The notes: generated by a model from the letters alone, not told the origin. Counted from the stretch's first letter, positions 1 through 6,575 are shown. The stretch is 16,737 nt of DNA from Clostridiales bacterium (GCA_003343705.1 QAKR01000042.1:1-16737); one strand, 5' to 3'. Translations and numbers: made by a program.

Positions 1-495
1 CGGCTGGAACTGGTGCGGGATGTTTTCATCTTCTGCGTATATACCGGGCTGGCGTTCATAGACGTATATAATTTGCGCTCCGAACACATTTCAGAGGACA
101 GCAACGGCAACCTGTGGATAGTGAAAGCCCGTGAAAAAACAAACAACCTTTGTAACATTCCGCTTTTGAGCATCCCCAAGCAGATACTTGACAAGTACAA
201 GGATAACCCCTATTGCCTTGACAAAGGAACTTTGCTGCCCGTCCCTTGCAATCAGAAAATGAACAGCTACCTGAAAGAGATTGCCGACCTGTGCGGAATA
301 AAGAAAAACCTCACCACGCACACCGCAAGGCACAGCTTCGCTTCGGTTATCGCGCTGGCTAACAACGTGTCACTGCCAAATGTCGCTAAAATGCTGGGGC
401 ATTCATCCACCCGAATGACACAGCACTATGCAAAAGTGTTAGACCAAACGATATTAAGAGATATGCAAGCGGTTGAAAAACAGCTATCTGTATAA
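1..495 (+). CDS. Tyrosine recombinase (integrase), C-terminal catalytic part; 5' end outside window
   Basis: This is the DNA strand-exchange enzyme expected to integrate and excise the element. The reading frame is open from base 1, so the ATG at 13 is internal and the true start lies to the left. Visible catalytic motifs are HTARHSFA (the HxxR box), the LGHSS block that supplies the second His, and QHYAKV, whose Tyr is the predicted nucleophile. The place where most family members have the first catalytic Arg (TGLR) reads YTGLAFIDVYNL, with Ala instead of Arg. This substitution is common in Bacteroidetes element integrases; IntDOT is a known case lacking that Arg. The N-terminal core-binding and arm-binding domains cannot be seen. 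The gene ends just before a perfect hairpin terminator. Confidence 0.93.
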   Translation, partial: RLELVRDVFIFCVYTGLAFIDVYNLRSEHISEDSNGNLWIVKAREKTNNLCNIPLLSIPKQILDKYKDNPYCLDKGTLLPVPCNQKMNSYLKEIADLCGIKKNLTTHTARHSFASVIALANNVSLPNVAKMLGHSSTRMTQHYAKVLDQTILRDMQAVEKQLSV

Positions 496-503
496 ATATA
501 AGT

Positions 504-547
504 AAAGCCAGCAATACAGTTTTATTAAAAACACGATTGCTGGCTTT
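504..547. terminator. Bidirectional hairpin terminator after integrase
   Basis: A 12-bp perfect stem (AAAGCCAGCAAT at 504-515 pairing with 536-547) encloses a 20-nt loop. The stem has an A run on its left and a T run on its right, so it could stop transcripts from both sides. It lies 8 bases after the integrase stop and faces the leftward helix-turn-helix genes from the other side. Confidence 0.75.
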
Positions 548-571
548 CAACCAAACCATAAATATAGAAAA

Positions 572-633
572 CAAGACAGCTATATTTCAAGACTTCAAGC
601 TATCAAGATTCCAAGATAGCAAGTTTTCAAGAT
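572..633. repeat. Tandem 8-bp repeat array (consensus TTCAAGAT)
   Basis: CAAG occurs at 588, 596, 604, 612, 620 and 628, exactly every 8 bases, with a further in-register copy at 572. The units include TTCAAGAC, TTCAAGCT, ATCAAGAT, TCCAAGAT, AGCAAGTT and TTCAAGAT. The array lies between the integrase terminator and the stop codon of the helix-turn-helix gene that ends at 635. Its function is unknown. It could be a slippage-born repeat or a set of protein-binding sites. Confidence 0.7.
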
Positions 634-634
634 T

Positions 635-925
635 TCATTTCCGGTAATGCCTATCCAATAAATCCCTGATGTCACTTTCACGATAAATGATTTTTCCCGG
701 AAGTTGCACGTAGCCCAGCAGCCCCGTGTCCCTATAATCCTGCAAAGTCCGTTTACTGATGCACAGCCTTTGGCAGACTTCCTCCCCCGTCAGGTAGTGT
801 TCACCGTTCAGCACCGGGCGGTAGTTGGTGACAATATGCTCCACGTTCTCCAAAACCCGGTCAAGGGATGAAAACAATACCTGCGTAGTTTCCGAATCTT
901 TCGTTATCAAGTCCATACGATTCAT
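635..925 (-). CDS. Small helix-turn-helix protein (HTH_17/excisionase-like)
   Basis: This 96-residue protein has an N-terminal helical region followed by a MerR/excisionase-type winged helix, with the core YLTGEEVCQRLCISKRTLQD and then YRDTGLLGY. The pattern (recognition helix, a G-L-L turn, then Gly-Lys-Ile-Ile-Tyr and Ser-Asp-Ile) is that of the HTH_17 family. Such proteins bind DNA as excision factors or local regulators. Its start overlaps the stop of the upstream gene in an ATGA arrangement (922-925), which suggests translational coupling. By position, next to int, it matches the small genes of NBU elements that are needed for excision. That role is inferred from context. Confidence 0.85.
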   Translation of the reverse strand: MNRMDLITKDSETTQVLFSSLDRVLENVEHIVTNYRPVLNGEHYLTGEEVCQRLCISKRTLQDYRDTGLLGYVQLPGKIIYRESDIRDLLDRHYRK

Positions 926-1209
926 GTTTTAGGGGTGTTCTTTACTTGGTTGAGTATAAAGGTTTCCACGTCCGAAGCCTTATAATAAATTTTGCAGTTG
1001 ATTTGCGAATAAGGCAGCTTGCCCGTATCACGGTAGGTTTGCATCGTCCGGGAAGAAACATTCAGCAGGCGGCAGGCTTCGCTGTTATCCAACCATTTGT
1101 CCTGCTTTCTCCGCAAAGGTAGGCAGAGCGCATCCATACGCCCCACAAAACTTTCAAACCTCTGTTTCCACAACTCGAATGTCTTCTTTTCAATCGTTAC
1201 TATTTCCAT
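922..1209 (-). CDS. Small helix-turn-helix protein (HTH_17/excisionase-like), first gene of pair
   Basis: This 95-residue protein has the same fold as its partner. A predicted helical N-terminus of about 40 residues is followed by WLDNSEACRLLNVSSRTMQT, YRDTGKLPY, and the wing KIYYKASDVETFI. It is the promoter-proximal gene of a leftward two-gene operon and overlaps the second gene by 4 nt (ATGA). A TATATTTG octamer lies about 45 bases upstream of its start on the same strand. It resembles the protein at 6582-6911 closely in the recognition region, so duplication within the element family is likely. Binding to the int/att region as an excision factor or regulator is inferred from position. Confidence 0.85.
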   Translation of the reverse strand: MEIVTIEKKTFELWKQRFESFVGRMDALCLPLRRKQDKWLDNSEACRLLNVSSRTMQTYRDTGKLPYSQINCKIYYKASDVETFILNQVKNTPKT

Positions 1210-1252
1210 ATACTGATATTTTTTGTTATTACTCCGTTTTTCTTGTCCGGTA

Positions 1253-1260
1253 CAAATATA
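1253..1260 (-). promoter_or_regulatory. Promoter -7 octamer for the leftward helix-turn-helix pair
   Basis: On the minus strand this reads TATATTTG, an exact match to the Bacteroidetes -7 consensus TAnnTTTG. It would give a leader of roughly 40 bases before the ATG at 1209. No clear TTTG is present at the -33 position, so activation by a protein bound at the adjacent repeat array (1284-1323) is possible. Confidence 0.5.
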
Positions 1261-1283
1261 CAGGTCAGGATAACAGGTTGTTA

Positions 1284-1323
1284 CTGCCTATCCTCAGATG
1301 TCCTTAGAAGTCCTCAAATGTCC
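1284..1323. repeat. Tandem 10-bp repeats, possible operator array
   Basis: Three units lie end to end: TCAGATGTCC (1294-1303), TTAGAAGTCC (1304-1313) and TCAAATGTCC (1314-1323). They are preceded by a degenerate unit, CTGCCTATCC. TCC therefore recurs at 1291, 1301, 1311 and 1321. A 10-bp period places the sites on one face of the helix. The array sits just upstream of the leftward promoter octamer, which suits binding by one of the small helix-turn-helix proteins. Confidence 0.6.
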
Positions 1324-1464
1324 CAGCCCGATAAAACGATAATGGGAATAAGCCCTTTTTCTCTGTTCTTCCCATATAAGTAAGGTGAAGTACACATGGC
1401 GTTTTCGGATAGCTTGTATTAATACGGTGCAGAGCAGTGCAAAGCAATTCCAAACGCTTGACAC

Positions 1465-1497
1465 TTTGCTTTTTACCGATTTTTCTTATTTTATTTG
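1465..1497 (+). promoter_or_regulatory. Candidate rightward promoter for the 1525 gene
   Basis: TTTG at 1465-1468 is followed after 21 bases by TTTATTTG at 1490-1497. This approximates the Bacteroidetes pair TTTG / TAnnTTTG with suitable spacing, although the -7 element has TT instead of TA. Transcription would start shortly before the ATG at 1525. Confidence 0.4.
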
Positions 1498-1524
1498 TGG
1501 TGCTAATTCAAAGAACAAAGCACC

Positions 1525-1830
1525 ATGAACAATCCATTTGAAGAAATTTTCAAGCGGCTGGAAAACATCGAAAAGATGATTTCCCCCGTAGTCGGCACAC
1601 AGCCCAAAGGACGGGACGGCAAAGAACCCGTTTTAGTCAGAATATCCGTAGCCAGCAGCATAACCGGATATTCGGTCAATTACCTCTACCATTTAGCCAG
1701 CACCGGGACGATACCCTGTGTGAAGCGTGGTCGCACCCTACGTTTCGATGCGGACGAGCTGAAACAGTGGATGCGGCAGCAATATGTCCCGGCTTCCAAC
1801 AGACTTCCCGATGAAAAAGAAAAGAGATAA
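1525..1830 (+). CDS. Small helix-turn-helix protein (HTH_17), first gene of the replication block
   Basis: This 101-residue protein starts with a short amphipathic helix (EEIFKRLENIEKMI) and then has an HTH_17-type DNA-binding core: ISVASSITGYSVNYLYHLAS, then GTIPCVKRGRTLRF, then DADELKQWM. It differs from the two leftward neighbours in lacking the YRxxGxLPY motif, so it belongs to a different subfamily. It overlaps the start of the downstream VirE-like gene, so the two are probably cotranscribed and translationally coupled. It may regulate the ATPase and primase genes or bind the replication region; neither can be read directly. Confidence 0.82.
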   Translation: MNNPFEEIFKRLENIEKMISPVVGTQPKGRDGKEPVLVRISVASSITGYSVNYLYHLASTGTIPCVKRGRTLRFDADELKQWMRQQYVPASNRLPDEKEKR

Positions 1831-3043
1831 CGAAGCGGAACGTATCGGGGGCAGGCAGTCCAAGAACGAGCGTATCGAAAGGCAGCTTAATTCCTTGTAC
1901 GACTTCCGGTTTAACACCGTGAAGAGCCGGACGGAATACAAGCCTGCCGATACCTCCGGCTTGTACCAGCCCGTCACGAAGTTTGCCCTGAACTCTTTCA
2001 GGCGTGAACTGGATGCGACCACAGGCATCACCACCTCCGCCGACAATATCCGCATGATACTGGAAAGCAACTTTGCCGTGAAAGTGCATCCCATACGGGA
2101 ATACCTAACCGCCCTGCCCCTGCTGAATCCTGTCGAAAACGGACATATCAAAAGGCTGCTGGGCACGGTACAGGTAGCCAACCCCGACAAGTGGGAGGAA
2201 TATTTCACCAAATGGCTGGTAGGCGTGGTTGCCAATGCGATGAACGACACGGGATGTCAGAACCACACCTGCTTAGTCCTGACCGGGGAACGGCAGGGGC
2301 AGTTCAAGACATGGTGGCTGGATAACCTTTGCCCACTGCCGTTGAAGAGCTATCTCTTTACCGGGAAGATAGACCCACAGGGAAAGGACATATTGACACT
2401 GATAGCCGAATACCTGTTCATCAACATAGACGACCAGCTAAAGGAACTCAACAAGCAGAACGAGAACGCCCTGAAGAACCTGATAACCACCCCGGCAGTC
2501 AAGTACCGCAGACCGTATGACATCTATATAGAGGAATATCCGCACTTAGCCAGCTTCATGGCATCGGTGAACGGGAACGAGTTCCTGACCGACCCGACAG
2601 GCAGCAGGCGTTTCCTGCCGTTTGAAGTCCTGCATATAGACAAGCCGGGGACAGAAGCCATCCGTATGGATAATGTCTATTCCGAAGCCATGTACCTGTA
2701 TCGGCAAGGTGTACGGTACTGGTTCAACGATACGGAGATTGAAGAGCTGTACAAGGTCAGTGCAGGTTTTCAGGTGCAGACGGTGGAGTTTGAGATGCTG
2801 ATGCAGCATTTCGAGAAACCGGAAGAGGGGGAAGAAAACCTGTTCTTTATGACAACGGCACAAATCCTCACCTGTTTACGGAATGTGTGCCCCATGCAGT
2901 TATCAGAAAAACGGTTGGGGGAAGCGTTGCGGAAAGCTGGGTTCAAACGGGTACAGAAACGCATAAACAACGGTGGTTATTCGGTATATGGATATAGGAT
3001 AAAGCCTGTTCCAACCCCTTACACCGATAACGATTACGGTTAG
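1811..3043 (+). CDS. VirE/VapE-like P-loop ATPase (superfamily 3 helicase-like), replication protein
   Basis: The predicted product is a roughly 410-residue ATPase of the VirE/VapE type found in Bacteroidetes elements and prophages. These proteins usually sit beside primases and are thought to act as replicative helicases. The P-loop reads LTGERQGQFKTWWL, a variant with Phe before the Lys where GK is usual. Walker B is LFINIDDQL, and FLTDPTGSRRFLPF is a family block with an arginine-rich motif. The C-terminal part looks like a winged helix (LSEKRLGEALRKAGFKRVQK). An ATG at 1811 is preferred because it leaves a 20-nt overlap with the upstream gene; the ATG at 1784 is an alternative. An iteron-like cluster follows immediately. 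Confidence 0.85.
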   Translation: MKKKRDNEAERIGGRQSKNERIERQLNSLYDFRFNTVKSRTEYKPADTSGLYQPVTKFALNSFRRELDATTGITTSADNIRMILESNFAVKVHPIREYLTALPLLNPVENGHIKRLLGTVQVANPDKWEEYFTKWLVGVVANAMNDTGCQNHTCLVLTGERQGQFKTWWLDNLCPLPLKSYLFTGKIDPQGKDILTLIAEYLFINIDDQLKELNKQNENALKNLITTPAVKYRRPYDIYIEEYPHLASFMASVNGNEFLTDPTGSRRFLPFEVLHIDKPGTEAIRMDNVYSEAMYLYRQGVRYWFNDTEIEELYKVSAGFQVQTVEFEMLMQHFEKPEEGEENLFFMTTAQILTCLRNVCPMQLSEKRLGEALRKAGFKRVQKRINNGGYSVYGYRIKPVPTPYTDNDYG

Positions 3044-3376
3044 GAATCCGCTTTGCAGTAGGTTGATATTGCCATGCAGCAACTACCCTAAAAACAACTT
3101 ACTGCACATTAACTATTGAATATCAACCATTTGCAACAGGTGCAGTAAGCAGTAAGATAAAACCCGGAACTTTCGGAAAATTTGAGAAAAAAGAAAAAGC
3201 AGATGCCAACATGGATAGTTTTCTCTCTTTTTATATAGGAATAACTTACTTATCTTACTGCATAAGAGATAATACATTGAAAGAAAAAGAATTAGGTGCA
3301 GTAAGTCCGTATCTTTTCTTCTTACTGCTTTCTTACTGCCTTACTGCAATCATCCAACATCTAAAAAACAAAAATT
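3044..3376. other. Non-coding region with GCAGTAA iteron cluster, candidate replication origin or operator
   Basis: The heptamer GCAGTAA or its complement TTACTGC occurs exactly eight times in this gap: at 3099, 3142, 3149, 3255, 3298, 3322, 3333 and 3341. A 6-of-7 copy lies at 3055. Two copies abut in tandem at 3142-3155 and three are clustered at 3322-3347. A perfect 10-bp inverted repeat, GGTTGATATT, lies at 3061-3070 and 3119-3128. The middle is A-rich (about 3155-3200). The position between an SF3-like ATPase gene and a primase gene favours an origin of replication; a control region for the primase gene is the alternative. A 61-codon frame crossing it is probably accidental. Confidence 0.6.
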
Positions 3377-4378
3377 ATGACTTATCAGGAAGCTAACAGC
3401 ATAAGTATCAAGGACTATTTGGAATCATTGGGCATCCTGCCCGTAGTGGATAAACTTTATTACGGTATGTACCACAGTCCGTTACGTCAGGACGATACGC
3501 CCAGTTTCAAGGTGGATTACGGTGTAAACCTTTGGTGTGACTTTGGGACGGGTGAGGGCGGCTCGCTCATCGACCTTGTGATGAAACAGTACGGATGCAA
3601 CGCTTACGGGGCTATCAGCCGACTGGAACAGGACTATTACTCCGCCAATACTTTTTCTTTTCAAGGGAAAAATATCCCCGAAAAGAATCCGGCAAGGGAG
3701 GAAAGGAAGCGACCAGCCAGCCCGGTAGAAATCCGTAGCATCCAGCCGTTACAGCATCCGGCACTCACCAATTATCTGAAAAGCCGGGGCATTGCGCCCG
3801 AAGTGGCAGCGGACCATGTGCAGGAAATGTATTACCGTGTAAACGGGAAGCCGCTTTTTGCGCTCGCTTTCAAGAACGATGCCGGAGGGTACGAACTACG
3901 CAATCCCGGTTACAAGGGCTGCACCTCTCCCAAAGACATCACACGCATACAGTTTGCAGGAAAGAAAAACGATGCCTGTTTCGTGTTCGAGGGATTTATG
4001 GACTACCTTTCTTTCCTAACCATCCGGCACAAGAACAGCCCGATTTATCCCTGTATCGACTGGCAGGATTACATCATCCTGAACTCGACCGCCAATGTGG
4101 ATAAAGCATTATACCCGTTAGGCGAGTACGAAAAGATACACTGCCTTTTGGATAATGACGAAGCCGGACGTAAAGCCACCCAAGCCATACAAAAGGAATA
4201 CGGCTGGCGTGTGCGTGATGCCTCACACCTGTACAGCGGACACAAGGACTTGAACGACTACCTATGTCAAAAGTCCAGTCTTCCGGAGAAGCAAACGCAG
4301 TCTGCCAAGCAGCCGAATCAGGAAGAGAAAAACAAACAATCTCCCGGTGAAAAAAGAAAAAGGGGCAGACGGTTGTAG
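3377..4378 (+). CDS. TOPRIM-domain DNA primase with degenerate CHC2 finger
   Basis: This 333-residue protein begins with a region that aligns by pattern to the CHC2 zinc-finger domain of DnaG (YHSPLRQDDTPSFKVDYG, then WCDFGTGEGGSLIDLVM). Most zinc ligands are missing: the CPFH-like position reads SPLR and only one Cys of the second pair remains. The TOPRIM core follows, with the Glu in CFVFEGFMDYLSFL and the acidic pair in HCLLDNDEAGRKA. The C-terminal tail is Gln/Lys-rich and ends with RKRGRRL, probably disordered. The likely role is priming DNA synthesis of the element, as suggested for primases of NBU elements. It lies downstream of the iteron-like region and immediately before the oriT-like fold. 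Confidence 0.88.
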   Translation: MTYQEANSISIKDYLESLGILPVVDKLYYGMYHSPLRQDDTPSFKVDYGVNLWCDFGTGEGGSLIDLVMKQYGCNAYGAISRLEQDYYSANTFSFQGKNIPEKNPAREERKRPASPVEIRSIQPLQHPALTNYLKSRGIAPEVAADHVQEMYYRVNGKPLFALAFKNDAGGYELRNPGYKGCTSPKDITRIQFAGKKNDACFVFEGFMDYLSFLTIRHKNSPIYPCIDWQDYIILNSTANVDKALYPLGEYEKIHCLLDNDEAGRKATQAIQKEYGWRVRDASHLYSGHKDLNDYLCQKSSLPEKQTQSAKQPNQEEKNKQSPGEKRKRGRRL

Positions 4379-4399
4379 GCAGGAGAACAGGCAAGGCAT

Positions 4400-4498
4400 A
4401 CCAACGGCAAGCGGTGTGATTCAGGAGAGCAAGGTTATGTTTCGGTAGACCGAAACCCCTTGCTTTGCCTGACAGCAAAGAAAATTTCTCCCGTTGGT
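4400..4498. other. Candidate origin of transfer (oriT), nested inverted repeats
   Basis: An outer 8-bp inverted repeat (ACCAACGG at 4400-4407 and CCGTTGGT at 4491-4498) encloses an AGCAAGG/CCTTGCT stem (4428-4434 with 4458-4464). That stem in turn encloses a perfect 8-bp hairpin, GTTTCGGT with ACCGAAAC (4439-4446 with 4449-4456, 2-nt loop). A competing hairpin, CTTTGC/GCAAAG (4463-4468 with 4475-4480), overlaps the second arm. The site is directly upstream of the MobC and relaxase genes, the usual place of oriT in Bacteroides mobilizable elements. The nick site cannot be assigned. Confidence 0.6.
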
Positions 4499-4534
4499 CG
4501 CAATTTTAAAGATACCATTCAATAAGCAAAACGT

Positions 4535-4918
4535 ATGACAGAGATAAGGAACAAGGCAGGAGGTCGCCCGGCAAAGAGCCGGATAGACAAACAAAAGAGA
4601 GTAGTCAGTACAAAGCTGACCGAACTTCAATATTACGCTATCAAGAAGCGAGCCGGAGAATCCGGTCTGCCCGTCAGCGAGTACGTCCGGCAAGCGGTCG
4701 TTTCGGCAGAGATAACGCCACGGTTGAACAGGCAGGATGCCGACACTATCCGCAAGCTGGCAGGGGAAGCCAACAACATCAATCAACTGGCGCACCGGGC
4801 AAATGCCGGAGGGTTCGCACTGGTAGCGGTGGAACTCGTGAAACTAAAGAACAGGATTATTGAAATCATAAACCAGTTATCGAATGATTGGAAAAATAAA
4901 AAAGGGAAGCGGATTTAA
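4535..4918 (+). CDS. MobC-type relaxosome accessory protein (BmgB-like)
   Basis: The product is 127 residues. A basic N-terminus (GGRPAKSRIDKQKR) leads into a ribbon-helix-helix-like segment (VVSTKLTELQYYAIKKRA, then GLPVSEYVRQAVV). The C-terminal block LNRQDADTIRKLAGEANNIN followed by QLAHRANAGG is the MobC family signature. Such proteins bind oriT and help the relaxase melt and nick it. The gene lies 36 bases after the oriT-like fold and overlaps the relaxase start by 35 nt, so the two form a coupled mobilization operon. The nomenclature in Bacteroides varies (MobB, BmgB). Confidence 0.9.
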   Translation: MTEIRNKAGGRPAKSRIDKQKRVVSTKLTELQYYAIKKRAGESGLPVSEYVRQAVVSAEITPRLNRQDADTIRKLAGEANNINQLAHRANAGGFALVAVELVKLKNRIIEIINQLSNDWKNKKGKRI

Positions 4919-5801
4919 AGGCTGTGTAAACTATGTGCTGGATAAGGAACAAGCGACTTTGCTTCATGCGGAGGGAGTACTAACAGAAAGCAAGCAGGAT
5001 ATTATCCGTAGCTTCTGCACGCAAACCGAAATGAATCCCAATTTAAAGAAGCCGGTCGGACATATTGCGTTAAGTTATTCGGCAGTGGATGCGCCCAAGC
5101 TGACGGACGAGAAAATGATACAGTTGGCGCAGGAATATATGCATGAAATGAAAATCACCGATACGCAGTATATCATCGTGCGCCACCAAGACCGGGAGCA
5201 TCCGCACGTGCATATCGTATTCAACCGAATAGACAACAACGGAAAAACGATTTCGGATAAAAACGATATGTACCGGAACGAGCAGGTTTGCAAGAAACTG
5301 AAAGCAAGACACGGGCTTTATTTCGCTAAAGGGAAAGAGCAGGTGAAACAACACCGTTTGAAAGAGCCGGATAAATCAAAATACGAGATTTACACGGCTG
5401 TAAAGAACGAAATCGGGAAAACAAGGAACTGGCAGCAATTACAGAAGCAGTTAGTGGAAAAGGGTATCAATATTCATTTCAAGCGCAAGGGACAGACGGA
5501 TGAGATACAGGGTATTTCCTTTTCCAAAGGTGAATATACATTCAAAGGTTCGGAGATTGACCGCAGTTTCAGTTTTTCAAAACTGGATAAATACTTCGGA
5601 AATACAGGACTGACGACAGCCGGAAACAACAAACAGACAATTTATACACCTGTTCAGGAGCCAGCTACAAACAAAAGTAATAATTCACTGATAACAGGTT
5701 TGGGCGGTTTGTTCTCCGTTTCGTCCTCTCCGGCTGATGAAACGCCTGACAATCCCGATTTGAGAAAGAAGAAGAAAAAGAAACGACAATTTAAGTTATA
5801 A
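4884..5801 (+). CDS. Relaxase/mobilization nuclease (MobA/BmgA-like)
   Basis: This 305-residue protein is the nicking enzyme that would attach to the 5' end of the transferred strand. Tyr17 in GCVNYVLD is the candidate nucleophile. GHIALSYS (about 59-66) is the second motif. RHQDREHPHVHIVFNRID (about 100-117) is the metal-binding HxDxxHxH block with the conserved Asn. These fit the Relaxase/MobP family. After the catalytic domain comes a variable Lys-rich region ending in KKKKKKRQFKL. The protein is short and has no helicase or primase domain, as is usual for mobilizable elements that use the machinery of a helper. The next gene starts 4 bases after its stop. Confidence 0.93.
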   Translation: MIGKIKKGSGFKGCVNYVLDKEQATLLHAEGVLTESKQDIIRSFCTQTEMNPNLKKPVGHIALSYSAVDAPKLTDEKMIQLAQEYMHEMKITDTQYIIVRHQDREHPHVHIVFNRIDNNGKTISDKNDMYRNEQVCKKLKARHGLYFAKGKEQVKQHRLKEPDKSKYEIYTAVKNEIGKTRNWQQLQKQLVEKGINIHFKRKGQTDEIQGISFSKGEYTFKGSEIDRSFSFSKLDKYFGNTGLTTAGNNKQTIYTPVQEPATNKSNNSLITGLGGLFSVSSSPADETPDNPDLRKKKKKKRQFKL

Positions 5802-5805
5802 ACGA

Positions 5806-6531
5806 ATGGAAGAGAATTTGATTTTAGAAGGACTTCTCTCTATGGTTGCGGAACTGAAAGAGAAGCAAGAAAAGCAGGTGATACCAGCCAGCCGGGAAGA
5901 GACGATAAGCCGACTGGATGTTATTGAACAACGTATTTTAGAGATGCAGAACAAACCTGCCATTTCTGAAAATACGGTGCAGGAGATTTTGAACCAAATC
6001 GCCTGTATTAAGAAAAGACAGTCAGGCAATCAGAAACAAGACCTTGATGATATAAAGGGAATGATTGTGACTTCGCACCGATATTTCAAAGAGAAATTAA
6101 AGGAACTGTTTCCGACAGATACCCGGCAGCAGGAAAAGGTAGAAGCCGTTTCGTTATACGATAAAATCCTAAGCCGGATAACTCCATATCTGCAACCGAA
6201 GTTCTTTCTTTTTTCAGCAGGAATAATTATCGGTATTGTTTCGTTAATCCTGAATGTTCGTTTTATGGAACGTATGCAACAGTTACAGGACAATGATATA
6301 AAATACCGTTATCTCCTGATGAAAGGGAAAGCGGACGGGAATATGCTTAATCTATTGGAACTAAAGTTTATCCGGGAACGGGACAACGCTTTCATTCAGG
6401 ACTTGACAGAGACAGTTATTGATTTTGAATACCGTAGCAGAAAGCAAGCGGAAGCATTGGAAAGGGCAAGGTTACTGAACGAACAAGCCGAACGGCTAAA
6501 GGAAGAAGCAGGCAAATTAGGCAAGCCATAA
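5806..6531 (+). CDS. Coiled-coil protein with one transmembrane segment, mobilization operon
   Basis: I do not recognise an enzymatic domain in this 241-residue protein. The N-terminal 110 residues are strongly helical and charged, with heptad-like spacing (for example ETISRLDVIEQRILEMQ). A single hydrophobic segment follows at about 133-150 (FFLFSAGIIIGIVSLIL), and then a second charged helical region (KQAEALERARLLNEQAERLK). It starts 4 bases after the relaxase stop, so it is in the same operon. An inner-membrane tether or coupling aid that brings the relaxosome to the helper secretion channel is a reasonable inference, not shown. A strong hairpin terminator ends the operon just after it. 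Confidence 0.8.
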   Translation: MEENLILEGLLSMVAELKEKQEKQVIPASREETISRLDVIEQRILEMQNKPAISENTVQEILNQIACIKKRQSGNQKQDLDDIKGMIVTSHRYFKEKLKELFPTDTRQQEKVEAVSLYDKILSRITPYLQPKFFLFSAGIIIGIVSLILNVRFMERMQQLQDNDIKYRYLLMKGKADGNMLNLLELKFIRERDNAFIQDLTETVIDFEYRSRKQAEALERARLLNEQAERLKEEAGKLGKP

Positions 6532-6536
6532 ACAAG

Positions 6537-6575
6537 AAGCCGGAGCAGACAGGCAATTACCCGATGCTCCGGCTT
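6537..6575. terminator. Bidirectional terminator between convergent genes
   Basis: A perfect 11-bp stem, AAGCCGGAGCA (6537-6547) with TGCTCCGGCTT (6565-6575), encloses a 17-base loop. It lies between the rightward mobilization operon and the leftward gene at 6582-6911 and can serve both. Confidence 0.8.

Larger units (their letters stand above)
1210..1524. other. Divergent intergenic control region
   Basis: This 315-base gap separates the leftward helix-turn-helix pair from the rightward helix-turn-helix gene. It holds promoter-like motifs for both directions and a 10-bp-period repeat array at 1284-1323. I saw no coding sequence and no convincing RNA gene in the rest. Confidence 0.6.

Noticed and set aside
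1676..2250. Long leftward frames (137 and 170 codons) opposite the helix-turn-helix and VirE-like genes
   Set aside because: They lie antisense to well-supported genes with recognisable domains and have no family features themselves.
3211..3396. A 61-codon rightward frame crossing the GCAGTAA cluster
   Set aside because: It overlaps the primase start, its sequence is largely the translation of the repeated heptamers, and it resembles nothing known. Treated as accidental.
4074..4795. Leftward frames of 134 and 124 codons over the oriT-like region and mobC
   Set aside because: Antisense to the primase end and mobC. Their open state reflects codon bias of the real genes, and the compositions look non-protein-like.
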